A stretch of DNA of 64,000 nt from the NCBI RefSeq assembly GCF_963169125.1, contig NC_084797.1:92413868-92477867 (forward strand). Direction: 5' to 3'. This document shows, one piece after another, positions 35,482-47,654 of this stretch. Each line of letters begins with the position of its first letter. Position 1 is the first letter of the stretch. The stretch comes from Humulus lupulus. Its lineage: Eukaryota; Streptophyta; Magnoliopsida; Rosales; Cannabaceae. The notes under the pieces are model-generated. The model worked only from the letters and a program-made list of their open reading frames with translations, searched no databases and had not been told where the DNA came from. The translations under genes were made by a program, and so were the position numbers.

Positions 35482-35718
35482 ATAAATCCCAAGTCTAGTT
35501 ACTCCTGTAATTGAACCTTTTGTTCCTTCAACTCTGCTGGAGCCATCCTATAAGGCACCCTAGACATTGGCTCTGTCCCTGGGACTAATTCAATCACAAA
35601 CTCTATCTCCTAGTGTGGAGGTAACCATGGAAAATCCTTTGGAAACACATCGAGAAACTCACAAACCAATCTGGTATATCCTGGTCCTACTGGCACGAGC
35701 TAAGCCATATCCACCACA

Positions 35719-36700
35719 CTAGCTAAGAATCCTATGCACCCCCTGCAATAGGTATCTAGCTCTAAGTACAGATATCATAAGTATACGGGGTCTATGCACA
35801 ACGCCAATGAATAAAAAGGGGTTATCACCCTCAGGCTCAAAGGTTACCATTTTCTTCTTGCAATCTATCATTGCCCCATACTTCTCTAACCGGTCCATAC
35901 CGATAATTATGATGAAGTCGGTCATAACCAACTCTATCAAGTAAACTGACAACTCCCTGCCATCCATTGTAGCACCTGGAGAAACCTCTCTCTTCTGGTC
36001 CCTTCAGTGGGCACCAGGTGCCAGGAAAAATTCGCCAATCTATCAAACTTCAAGGCATAATCAGTCACTATAATGTTGCCCTGAAGTAACTTAATGAACT
36101 CCTCAGCCTTCATAGCTTTTACTACATCATTGTAGTTTTTCTCATTGAAAAGAGTTTTGAATTCTTCCCACTCTATAGTGTTTAATGCCCTGGTCTGGGA
36201 TACCACCTCCCACCATATTCACGTATCCTCCCAAAACATATATGTGGCACAAGCCACTCTCTCATTACCACCAACACTCATGAAATCTAGGATAATGGTT
36301 ATCATAGTCATCCACAATTCTTCCTTCAGCGGGTCTGAGCTGCCCTAAAAAACTTGAAGGTGCTGCTTCCTGAACCTCTCATACAAGGGTTCCTATCTAT
36401 CTCCCCCTACCTGGGGCTGTACTGCCACTAGTACCTCTGGCTGTAACATTGCTGGCACTGTAGGTTGTAGGCTCCCTGCTGGAACCAATTGTTGTCTCAA
36501 GAAGCAAATCTCATCTTCCTGCCTCTGTAATCTGGCTTGCATATCAGCAAGCACATGTTGCTAGTTTTCTGGAGCTGGCGGTAGGGCCTAACCCTGATCA
36601 TTCTCTTTCCTAGCCTGCATCTCTTGTCCAACCAACCTCTATGACCTTCGAGGAAGCATACTGACAACTATTCCACTCTGTAGTGATAAAATTGTTCGTT
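35719..36700 (-). pseudogene. Tekay-like gag and protease remnant with a fused deletion
   Basis: Gag at 36206 reads TIEWEEFKTLFNEKNYNDVVK and ALKFDRLANFSWHLVPTEGTRR. It then jumps directly to MDGRELSVYLIELVMTDF, GMDRLEKYGAMIDCKKK and FEPEG, which is the end of protease. The rest of gag, the zinc knuckle and the protease active site are missing, so a deletion joins the two at about 35990. Upstream to about 36700, decayed N-terminal gag (LQRQEDEICFLRQQL) can still be read. Confidence 0.82.
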
Positions 36701-37145
36701 AGGTAAGTAATAACTATACCTCTTGCCGCCTGAGAGTCCAAGACTGAACAAACAAACAAATGTGATGCTAATTTAGCATGCCCACACGTAATATATTCAA
36801 TCATGGTGCTAACATGCACTTCCTGATATTCATCAGCAAATAATAATGCTAATAAGAATTTTTGACATTCTTAAGCAATTAAGGATGCAAACAAGCATAT
36901 TCAAGCATTTGTACATATATAACAATGGTAATAAGCATATTCTTTATCATTCATTCAACAGTCTAGGGCCAGGCCCTATGAGAATATCTCATGCTCCCTA
37001 AACGGGAATGCAGATAAGGTGTAAACATTTATTTTAAACAGTTAAACACTTAAGCACATAAGTAGTTACCAAACCTTGAGTCGAGCTTGTCTTTAGTGAT
37101 GAGTGTACATCCCAGCCAATCTTTAGGAACCCTTAAACCTTGGCA

Positions 37146-37157
37146 GCTCTGATACCA
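37146..37157 (-). other. Primer-binding site, initiator tRNA-Met type
   Basis: GCTCTGATACCA is the inverse of TGGTATCAGAGC, three bases from the 5' LTR edge at 37161. It fixes the element orientation as minus. Confidence 0.95.
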
Positions 37158-37160
37158 AGT

Positions 37161-40100
37161 TGTAACGTCCTCCTAATCCAAGATCGTTACACTATGTACT
37201 TTAAATTGTGTCAGACTTGCTAATCAAGTATTTTGGTTATAAACGTGTAAATAAGGTCAATGTCAAGGGTTAGGGTTAAAAATTTTGGTCAAGGAAAATT
37301 GAATTTTAATTTAAAAGTTTCATACTTAGATGGAATCCCAAAATGTTACAAACATACATTTAACAGGGTATATACAGATCAAAAGTTACAACTAGCTGGC
37401 CTAAGCGAAAAAATAAGGGATACAACCCTTGTTCCTCTGAGAAATCCTCGGCTGTGGTGGACGAGCAGTCGCATATGTAAACGTTGCCACTCATGCTCTC
37501 CAACTCGTGGCTAGTCTAGCTTTCCTTTTCCTTTTCCTTTACCTACATCACATAGCACCTGTGAGCCAAAGCTCAACAAGAAAACTTAAACATGTTCATA
37601 AATAGTAAATATATATTTCCAAAATACATATCTAGCCTACCTAGTTGTAATAACTTACATATGCATGCAAACAATTACAAATAAATGATCACCAGATCAT
37701 ACTGGAGCCTGCTACCCTGAAAAGATGACCATAGAGTCAATTTGGGCTCTATGCCCTAGCTATGTGACCATAGAGTCACCTGGGACCTAGCCCTTAGCCC
37801 AGAGTAACTAGACATAGAGCTAGCCAAGTGTTTTTTTTACTAACGACCATAGGGTTGGCCAACGTAATAGTACATCCCTGATTTTGCCTAAGTCTCTCGG
37901 CCAGTGCGCAGCGCGCTATTGTCGCCCATGACTAATAAGTCAAGGCTTTAATTAGACATTCAGATAGCCAGACAAACAAATACAGATGTAGATAAGCATA
38001 GTTTAGACAATAAATGTATGCATACTATTGACCATCGATTTGGCCAACGACACGGAGTCAAAATAATGACAAAGGAACAAGAAGGAAATTAAAAATAAAA
38101 TCAAACGGGGAGAAGGTGACACAAAAAATTTATAGTGGTTCGGCCCCAACTGTGTGGTAATAACCTACGTCCACTTAGTGTTTTTATTGACGTTGAATCC
38201 TAATGCCGTGATCAAAGAACTAGGGTTCTTATGTTTCACCAGCTTTAGGAGAATTACAGCTTTTCGGTGGATAATCACACTATGTTCTGTCTCTGAGTAC
38301 TCAAGTTCAAGGTTCAAAAATCGAAAGTCCCTTTCTTGAGCCCTCTCATGCATATTTATAGGCTAAAGGGGGTTACATGGGCCAATGGGCCTTAATTATC
38401 CTTAATATCAGTGTATCACGGCAATAAAGAAAAAAGTTCATAAATGTAGTTATTACAAAATTACATATCTTTAAAGGAAATAAACCGAAGCATGCGACCA
38501 GGCTGGTCGCATCTAATCATGAGATTTGATGAGGCAATAGAGATCTGGTCGATCGGCGAACAACATCCCTTCACTTTAATGCTTCCACGTGCCAACCACA
38601 TGTAATAAATTCTTGCCACATCATCAGGAATCTTTTTTGGGTAAACACATACATATAAATCATGGTATCTTAACCAATCAAACACAAACACAGTATTAAC
38701 CATTTTCCTTAATGGGGTCGTGCCCTACCTATGAAAACAAGGGGAGCATTCATTAAACAATTATCCAGACATAGGGCATTCAAGCATAACCTAAATCATG
38801 TTCATTCTTGGGGCCGTGCCCTATTCATAGTTATAATCAACAATCGGGCCAAGCCCTAGTCACACATATCATGTATTGGGTGAAGTTTTCTTACCTCAGG
38901 TCTGAGTACATCGTAATAATAAGAACGACCCTTGAGCACGATCCTTTCCTGAGCCCTAGTGGTACCGTAGTCATAAACAAATAAAAGATATTCATCAATA
39001 TCGAGTTGATAAAGGCTTCTGGACTGAGTGCTAGCCTCCAAGAGCTCGAATTCTACTAAACCGGGTAGTAGAATCGATCCCGAGCCCTTAGGTTTGAGTT
39101 CCCGTTACCTAAGACCTACACTGGCCAAAGTTTCCCAGGCGAGCAATGAATTGATCCTAAGGGTCGCAGCGCACCTCTAAAAATAGAAAGCCCCCTCTTT
39201 GGAATACGAGATGTGGGCCGCGACTTGTCCCTGAGGGTTGCGGCGCGCCTCTGAAAAAGAAACCCCTCATGGGCCCTGGGTTCACACGGGTCGCGACGCC
39301 CCAAGAACAGGGCCACGACGCGACCCTACGAACCCATAATTTCCAGTTTTTTCCTCAGCCAAATTCTACCAAAATCATCCCAAATACTTCCTAGAACCAT
39401 AATTCAATCCTTAGAACATCATCAACATAATACCAGAAACAATACCCACCCTAAAACTTGATTAAAAACTCACAATCAACCACTTGAGCCACAAAGCTCA
39501 TGAACACCTCAAGAACTCTAGAAAATCATGAAAAAGTTCAACTAAACAAGCACTAAAGCTTACCTCAACTGTGTTTTAATGATCTCCTAGATGCAACCAA
39601 TCGAATCCTAGATTCAAGCCTTCAATTTCTCAAGTTTTCAGCCTTTAATCCCTTTACTTTCTTTAAGAATCCACACCAAAAGTTGAGAGAGAGAGAGAGA
39701 GAGTCAGTTGGGAAAGAAAGAGGCAGCTAAGTGGTTGTATTTTTTTTGTGGTTTACTTAAGGTTCAAGTAAACTTAAGCAAATCCCAAGGCTTGGGGTAC
39801 CAAAAACATTTTTGAGGGAAAAATGGTCAAAATCCCCGATATTCCATTCTAATCTCACTAACTCCAAATATATCCTTGAATATTTATTCCTGTTACCTGA
39901 TAACCCGGTAATGTACTAGATTCCCAAAATACCCCTTCACTCACCCTGAGTCGAGTTTTGGGTCCTGTTGTGACTTTTTCGCTAACTTGCTCCCTAGGAT
40001 CGCCTCGTGCGGAGTAATTAAAATATATCCACATAAAAATGTGGTCTCAAACATAAAACACATATATCACACATATTCCAAATATACCCATAGTGGGCCA

Positions 40101-40298
40101 AATTATGAAAATTGCCCTTCTAATAAGAAACGAGCCCACATGCATATTTAATACACCTAAACATGGATATGTAGTCATATTATCATATAACTCATACAAT
40201 CACATACTTACACGCATATATATCACATAAACATATAATTTCCATCCTAGCCCCCTAATCAAGGCCCTAAGCCTCATTACTTAATTTGGGACGTTACA
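37161..40298 (-). repeat. 5' LTR of Tekay-like element (carries a solo LTR)
   Basis: 3138 bp, enlarged by the insertion at 38026-38647. Outside it the order of blocks matches the 3' LTR: ACCATAGAGTC repeats (37726-37810), CG-rich palindromes (39130-39330), a GA tract (39685-39700) and an inverted TTGAGGTAAGC at about 39562. The frames 37260-37514 and 30440-30691 are the same LTR segment and not genes. Confidence 0.9.
38026..38647 (-). repeat. Solo LTR, TGTTTACCC family
   Basis: Flanked by a perfect CATAC duplication (38021-38025 and 38648-38652). In its own orientation it starts TGTTTACCC and ends GGTCAATA, not the usual CA. A TATA-like TATAAATATG lies at about 38351. The partner fragment is at 27155-27551. 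Only a single LTR remains, the product of LTR-LTR recombination. Confidence 0.85.
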
Positions 40299-40303
40299 GA
40301 TAA

Positions 40304-41526
40304 TGATAAACTATATGTACTCTTAAGCATATTAAGACTGGTCATGGACTATGATCAAACTCTTACAAGTCCTTCTTGACACAATTTCCTAAATTGGGTT
40401 TACTAATCACACCATTTGACTGATCACCTCTACTAAACATAATTTAAGTATTTAAATCAAATCGTTCATGACTTGCACCAATTCTAATAATTCAACGATC
40501 ATTTAACTCACAAAGATAAAAGCCAATAATATTATCAACCTACAAGGTAGCTGACAATACACCAAAGTTAACCCTAGAAGTCAACTTGAGAGTCACCAAA
40601 ATAATTGGGGCTAACAAGTATCCCTAAACAAGCATACCACTAAAAATGGGAAACTGAGCATTAATATTATCCATTCCAAACATACAATCCCACAAAGGGT
40701 AAGCATCGGTTTCTAGAGCACAGATGTTATCGCAGGTGTAAATATGTTTACACCGATTTACAAAGTCTCCAAGTTAATATTGGTTACTCTTCTAAGTAAA
40801 ATTTTGCAAACATTAACCTGATCGAATAGTAATTGTCACGGACTTGAACTAGACCGATAATAGTTGTCATGGACTTGAACAGACCGAATAATGACCAAAT
40901 GTCATGGACTTGAACCAGACTGATAATAATTTTTACAAACTTGAATCGGACCAATAATCATGTCAAATGTCACAGACTTGAACCAGACTGATAATAATTA
41001 TCAAATGTCATGGACTTGAACCGGGATGATAACAATCATAACAGAGCTTGAACCGGACATATAATGCACTTATATTCTCATATCAACCTTTCTCAATTAG
41101 TAAAACACCTCATATCACATAACCACGAAACACGTACACATTCATAGAGTCTGCGTCTTAATAATATCTAAGAGTACATAAGTCATGCAGTTTATATACA
41201 ACCATTTATTCAAATATATGAGCAAGTAAATCACGTATGGCGAGATATATAAGATTGCTCAACAAGATTTCAAGTCCTTATATATATAAGATTGCTCAAC
41301 AAGAGCAATTAACAAAGCATTTCCCATAGTCCTTAATCCTATCCAAGGATCGTAATTTAGTTAATTACTAATTTGCTAAATCATACACTATTAAACTTAG
41401 TGCATACCCTAGAGCGATAAAGTTAACAAAATGATAATATTAGTTATCATCTAATAATGGCCCTCACCACAAAGTCTTAGCCACTTAATTAACACAATCA
41501 CAAAAACCCTCATTATTATTAGTACT
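40304..41526 (-). repeat. Old long LTR, second segment, with a minisatellite
   Basis: Continues the LTR interrupted at 30340. It is AT-rich and gene-free. At 40828-41066 about seven imperfect 29-38-bp units share the core GTCATGGACTTGAACCAGAC. No coding potential is seen. Confidence 0.55.
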
Positions 41527-42890
41527 TGTTGACGGCAGAAACTCGTCAACGATATATGGATGGATAACTCAAAGCTTGTTACAAAAAATATGTAGATTGA
41601 ACATAGGAAAAACTTAAGAAAGAAACATGCAGGGCAACAATGGAGGAAAACCTCATTTATTACTTTACTATCTCTTTATACAATGAATTTTTCAAACTCC
41701 CTCATTTCAGGGGTTGAAGCCTATTTATAGATGGGCTCTGGTGGCCTCTGTCAGAGTAGTGGTGCATGGTGTTGAGGAGCAGAGGATCGTGGTGTCGGTT
41801 GTAGGTACATGGTCAGAGGTATGCAGATCATGCCACCACTCCTTGCAATGAGTCGTACGACCACTACTTTTCAGGAACTGATGTCAGAACCACACCTTTG
41901 CCTCCCAGGGTCGTATGTCTTGTACTTATTCACGTGCCTCGTACCTGAAGGTCCTTCTCACACCTCCAAAATATATTCTCTCATCACCTTCAAATATTTT
42001 GTTAAGTGTTGGACACATCTACTAGTTCTCCTTGTATACTTGGGAGGCTTGGGATATATGGTTCGTGATGGGGCAATGACGCCCTCACTTTGTGTGGTTC
42101 TCCCTTGTGCCCTGGCATCATAGCAACGAGGCCCTTGCATGTTTTTCATGTGGGCGAAGTGTCTTTGGCTCATAGGCGGTGTCATCATGTTTAGAGCAAC
42201 ACGACGAGGTGCTGGGACTTCGCGTGGTGTCTGGGGGTGCGCGAGCCTTCTTTGAAGCCTTCACCAAGCATGCCTTCAACATGGTGCTTGGCCTTGCTAC
42301 GCGAGGCTCTTCACGTATCACGACATCAAAGGTCCTAGGACCTCGCAAGGCCCTCCGTGTGGGCGTACCACCCTCGGCGCACAATCCCTCCTCCATTCAT
42401 TCAGCCTCACGCAGTGAGGCATCCTCGGTTCCACAGGCCTTGTGCAGCAAGGCATCCTCGGCTCTGCATGCTTCGCCCAGCGAGCCATCTCTGGTTTTGC
42501 AGGCCTCGTACAACGCGACTTCCTTGACTCCGCACGACCTCGCATAGACGATGCATCATTAGCTCTGCGTGCCTCACACAGCGAGGCATCCTTGCCTCCG
42601 CGCACATGCATTGCGAGGCATCCCTGTCTCCGCGCGCCTTGCTCAGCCGAGGCATCCTTGACTCTACATGCCTCACACTAAGCCGACTGAGACTCTAAGC
42701 CACAAGCACATGGGTCTTGATCTTGAGGCACTCATGAAATCCAGATCACTGAGGGGTGTGCTAAGTGTTGCGGGGGTGTATGCGCAGGTCTAAACCTAGC
42801 TAGGCCTCACATAGCAAGGCCTTCACCCCTTCTACGCTCATGCCCATATGCGCCGAAGGATGTCTCAAGGGAAATTTTCCTGTATTCACA
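41527..42890 (-). repeat. Solo LTR with GC-rich repeats
   Basis: TGTTGACGG at the left and GTATTCACA at the right, with a perfect GTACT duplication (41522-41526 and 42891-42895). In the minus orientation there is a TATA box CTATAAATAGG (about 41727-41737), followed by an AATAAA-like site. The several overlapping frames at 41809-42681 are caused by a 33-bp tandem repeat and are not genes. Confidence 0.9.
42404..42679 (-). repeat. 33-bp tandem repeat array in LTR U3
   Basis: About eight and a half units of 32-35 bp, each close to GCCTCGCACAGCGAGGC followed by ATCCTTGGCTCTGC. The first 17 bp form a short hairpin (GCCTCGC/GCGAGGC). Since 33 is divisible by three, open frames persist on both strands. 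It lies upstream of the inverted TATA box, in U3. Confidence 0.9.
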
Positions 42891-42895
42891 GTACT

Positions 42896-45515
42896 GGCCC
42901 AATTCATACTAATATTATTATTTATAAAACAATAATAAAATAGCCTATGTAAAAGAACAAAGCAGTATAAGTATAGTTGACTTAAAATAGGGTCCTTGGT
43001 AATGGATAAATTCTCATTATCCATAACCCATTAACTTAGTTCAAGTGGTTAGAATAAATAGCTTAAATCTCAAGCTTCTAAGTCTTGAATTGATTTGTTT
43101 GGATACAATAATTTATTCTTTCAAAAATCCATAATAAGCCAAGATAAATTATTCTTTTAATTGGAAACTTTTGCTTTTATTATAAAAATTAGGATAATCA
43201 AATCATGATAATAATATCGCTCATTAATTTTCTTTATAGAAGTTATTGTCATTAAAATGTTCAAAGACCTTATGTTTGAAAAGACTGGAATTAAACAATT
43301 TAAAAACCACTTGCTTCTTTCTTCTTAATCCACCCAAAATCATATGGTAACCATTTTTCCTTTTTTATAACAATTCAAATATTTTAAAAAAAATCATACC
43401 AATAATATTATAATAAAAGACTATGTAAGCATAAGAAATGCTTAATAATATAATTATTAATAGCAATAATAATACTCAAAATAGCAAACTCCTTTTACAA
43501 TTCCTGTATGCAAAAAATCCATCAAGACGCTATTTTATTTTCAATCATAAAATTGTTCTTCATAATTTGCCTCTTAAACTCTAGATCACTTCCTGTTAGA
43601 GTGCTCAAGTTCTTGACCAAAAATTTACTGGGAATTAATCATGAATTTATTTTTAATTCATAATTTGTGAATGTCATTTTTATAAAGATTATGACTTAGC
43701 TTTAAAGTTCTCTCAAGGATTTTAAAATTGTAAATTGCCTTCGATATCAATGTGACACTGTCATGAAAGTTGCACTAATGGCTCATAATACTATGTCGCT
43801 TATAATACTTCGTAATCGAGTACTACTTTAGCCTCGAGCGATATTAGTATATGGCTTAAAATTTATATTCATAATTTGCTAATCTTTAGAAATCTCTATT
43901 CTAACCGATTCTAAAACAACGAAAGATTTTTAAAAAATTTACTCAACACGAGTCCATAAGTTTTCTAAGAAAATGAGAAGAATAACGCATGCAAAACAGA
44001 CATTCCCAAATTTTAAAAACATGTAGTTCAAGTATATAATAGTCCTAGAGCAGGTAGATATATCACAATTTCATTTAGTATACTAATTAACTATTAATAT
44101 ATTATGAACATACATAATTGTATTTAATTTTCTAAATCCCAATAAATTGAAAACTCAAAACTATTAAAATCCGAGTTAGGAATTTATACCATAGCACTCG
44201 TGATAGTACAACGGGGTTGAGGGTGACGATGGGAGCTCAAGACGAACCTCTTGTCACCTCACATCATTTCTGGCCGAAGACCACGCTGGAGCTCCGACAA
44301 CAATGGGGCGACACCCCACAACAATGGTGGTTGGGTCACGAAATTGGTAGTGGTTGAAAGCCCTGACCACGAGGATACTAAAGAAGGTGGTGGTGTGACC
44401 ATGATAGATCGGGGTGGCCTAAACTAAGCCAAAGCTGCTTGGAGTTCCATGGATTCTTACAAACACCCACAATGGCTTTTGGGCCTGATCCTCAAGTGGG
44501 TTTTGCTCCCATGGCGTGCTCAATACGATGGTGGTGGTGTCTCCTCTCATAGAGGGTTGCGGTCGCCACATTTTTGTCGAAAAACATCACGGTGGTGGTG
44601 ACTTCGGGTGGCCCGTTGACTAGTCTAGGTAGCACGTACGACAGCGAGGCTCTATGGTTGGGGGTCTCGAGGGCATGCGATGCTGCTGGGCCGTGTGTGT
44701 GGACGAATGGTGGCCGGAGCTGGTTGAATTGGCCTAGGCCAACTAGGATGCGAGAAAAGAGAGAGAGAGAGAGAGAAAGAGAGAGATATATTTGGAGAGA
44801 GGGAAGAGAGAGAATCCAAGAGGGGGAGAAAGAAGACCATTTGAAACTACGATTTCTAATTTTCCCCTTTTTTATTATTTTATTTTCTTATTTCTCTCCC
44901 AATTAAATTATCTGTAAAATTTATTTAATTAATCAATTTCTTATTTGATTTATTAATTAAAATTTTATTTCTTCTTATCAAAATTTAAATCAAATTTCAT
45001 TTTACATGTCTAATTAAATTAATAATATTACCAATTTATATTTGGATCCAATATTATAAATTAACTTTTAAGTCATAATTATTTTAAATTCCTAGAATTT
45101 CTTTTTATTCAAACCAAAAACATTTATGTAATTATTTTAATGAATAATAAAATAATTAAGAAATAAAAAAAATTCTTTTATTTTAAATCTCATATTTTAA
45201 AAGATAAATCTTCAAATCTTAATAAATCTCATTTATCAATATAAAGATTTCTTATTATTTATTTCTCAATAAATAATAATACAATTTAACAAAAGTAAAA
45301 GTCTTTAAATTCAATTTATTCTCCATTTCTAAATTTTAATGTCACTTATTAATTATTCCAATGAATAATACATAATTTGGGACATAAATCCATCTATTAT
45401 CCAATTATATAATTAAATCAACATTGATTTAATTTTCATAATTGTTCAATTCTATCACCTTTTTAAATAAATAGTATTTTCCCCTTAATATTCTCAAGGT
45501 AGAATTTGCGAGATG
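42896..45515 (-). repeat. Old long LTR, third segment
   Basis: AT-rich, gene-free continuation to a junction at about 45515, where CTACTCTTACAAGAATTTCATCCTTGA resembles the first internal bases after the Tekay 3' LTR (CTTACATAAATTTTGTCCTCA). It includes a GC-richer stretch (44210-44720) and a (GA)n tract at 44757-44790, in the same order as in other Tekay-like LTRs. Total LTR length without insertions would be near 4.8 kb. Confidence 0.5.
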
Positions 45516-46047
45516 TTTCAATTTACTACTCTTACAAGAATTTCATCCTTGAAATTGAACTACGATGTGGATGTACGGAAATAAATATTTGGCACTTATT
45601 TTAGAAATAAGCTCATCCAATACGACATAATATTGCACACATGAATTCATCCTATAATCTATATCAAAAACAATATTTTAAAATCATGATCATGCCATGT
45701 CTGGAGCATGCCTTTTCCTAATACCTTTTTACCGTAAAAACACTTTGAGAGTTGTCAAAAATTATGTAAAAAGTGACCTTTTGGAAAAATGAAGGTCAAC
45801 TATTGAAATTTTGGACTTAGTGGTTAACAATTAACCTTCATAACTAAGCTCATTCAATATATTTGAACTTTTGAAGAATTTTGTAAGTATACATTTCGAA
45901 CACATGCCCTTGATGAGAGGTCATGAGATAGGTTATCCATTAGGTACTAATCTAGAAAAAGCATGTCTCTCAGTAGTTCTCAAAAATCAATTTAAAAATT
46001 CGCTTATAAAATTTCATATATCATAATACAACATCATGGCATAGGAA
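45516..46047. other. Unassigned AT-rich sequence, possibly internal to the old long-LTR element
   Basis: No gene or domain can be read. It lies between the inferred LTR edge and the 3' LTR of the Tat-like element, so it is probably the stub of the old element's internal region. Confidence 0.35.
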
Positions 46048-46798
46048 TGTTGGCGCGATTTTTCACCAACGGTAGATTGAGAAATCTAATAAGGATATTA
46101 GTGCTTAATTGTAAACCGTAATGAAATTATAAGAACCCTTTTGTACACACAATTTTACGTGGTTCACTGGTTAAAATCCACATAGTCCATGAGACAATAT
46201 TATTGATTTTCTCTCACAATTTCTGCAGAGTTTCTGTAATACAAAAAGGTTGTCCCCTTCCCTATCCATTATTCCTGATATTTATAGTGGAATTTCCTGG
46301 ATAGGTTTGTGTAACCAAATGCATAATATATGGTATACATTTAATACAGATTATTCCCATTTACATTGGGATACGACTTCATAATAGAATATCCTCCTAC
46401 TATCTCGGATAATAAATGATAAATGCGCAATACAACCGTGGCATTAATGAGTGTATAAAGAGCCTCCAAGTCTATCAGGATCCTTCAGCATGCATTATAA
46501 CTAGGTTCCCACGAGCTGAATATATACACCGAGCTAGTGATCAAAGATTATCCGAACCTTAGTTTGGCTTAACTTCAGAGTGCCCTAAAAGGGATCTGGC
46601 CACTATATGTCTCAAATTGGATCGTCATCCTAAGAGGCGGCCTGATAATAACCTGAATGTTGTATAGCCAAGTCCCAACTCGAGCTCCTCAAATCATTAT
46701 TAGCTTGATGTTCTACTTGGCTGCTTTTCCATATACTCATCTGCCAACTATACCCCTAACTGAGTGACTAAACTCGTGCTAATTTTTAGGGTACAACA
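46048..46798 (-). repeat. 3' LTR of Tat-like element
   Basis: TGTTGGCGCG at the left and GGGTACAACA at the right (751 bp), with TG/CA ends on both sides. TTTTCCCCCAAATCTCC at 46799-46815 is the inverted PPT. A TATA-like GATATTTATAG lies at about 46278. No target duplication is found, because the other end of the element is missing. Confidence 0.8.
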
Positions 46799-47065
46799 TT
46801 TTCCCCCAAATCTCCTGCTCGTGCTTGATGCCATCCTTTTCTGACATGCACAATAGGGGCTTTTAGGTTTCTATCATGTAAGATCATGCCTGCCCACTAC
46901 TTGAGTGTTGGACACGTGACTGTCTGTAATTGGCCTTCGTTTAGGTTTCAAGGACTGTGACAACTGTCCTGTCAACTTTTTATCGCCGTATGGCTCATTT
47001 AATCTTAGCCTTTGGATCTTGAGCTCACCCAATCGGATGGCCCAAATTAATTCTCAAAGTTTACA

Positions 47066-47076
47066 TATAAATAGGG
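47066..47076 (+). promoter_or_regulatory. TATA box of the antisense ORF
   Basis: TATAAATAGGG on the plus strand, opposite to the element's own pol, 268 bp inside the PPT. About 25 bp downstream an untranslated leader begins, followed by a consensus splice donor at 47250. It looks like a dedicated promoter for the antisense transcript. Confidence 0.6.
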
Positions 47077-47654
47077 AGATCATACTTGAACCTTACCTCC
47101 TTTGCATTCAAAAGCTTTCCATTCAGAAACAAAATTTCCCTTTTTCTCTCAAACTTTCCCCAAAAACCTTCATTTCCCTTCAGACTCATAAGCCTTCAAA
47201 GAGCTTCATGTGGATGTATCGACATTCTCTTTTAACGAACGAATAATCAGTAAGTATTTCCTCATCTGGTTTGAATCTTTATTTCTTTATTTTCTAGTGA
47301 GTTTTTTACTTCGAAAAAAATTATTTGTTCAATATCGTTTCGTGTTCTAGTCATGCCTGAGTTAAAATAGGGTTTGGTTTAGGCTAAATGACCGAAACTA
47401 GGCTTGTTTAGAAATAAGGTATTCATAAACTTGGGCAAATTTTCTGTGTTTTACAAAGAAAATGTCATTGGTAAATCAATTAGAATACCTGTTTGGATGT
47501 AGAAGCCGAAAGGGATTTAGGTTTGGTTCTAGGTAGCTTAAGGGTCACGATTCCTTAAGTGGTTTTTCATTAGACCGCTTTCAAAAGAAAAGTAGTGGGT
47601 CTGACGAGCCTGAAACACTAATCTCGAGGTATCAGGAATTTCACGTATTCAAAG

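Larger units (their letters stand above)
30341..40298 (-). mobile_element. Complete Tekay-like Ty3/Gypsy element with internal deletion
   Basis: Both LTRs start TGTAA(C/T)GTCC and end GACGTTACA. PBS, gag, pol and PPT are in the expected order on the minus strand. The target duplication GATAA is perfect (30336-30340 and 40299-40303). The nucleocapsid and protease active site are deleted, and pol has stops and frameshifts. The first about 200 bp of the two LTRs differ by roughly a tenth, so the insertion is old. A 622-bp solo LTR lies in the 5' LTR. The lineage call (Tekay/Del chromovirus) rests on the integrase tail and pol sequence. Confidence 0.9.

Noticed and set aside
42404..42679. Regular repeats resembling a CRISPR array
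   Set aside because: Units are contiguous without unique spacers, diverged, and within a plant LTR; there are no cas genes.
42118..42681. Several overlapping open frames on both strands, rich in Arg, Ser and Pro
   Set aside because: They come from a 33-bp GC-rich tandem repeat inside a solo LTR; no domain and no start context.
44574..44906. 110-codon frame with long Arg-Glu alternation
   Set aside because: The core is a (GA)n microsatellite in an LTR; the opposite strand is equally open.
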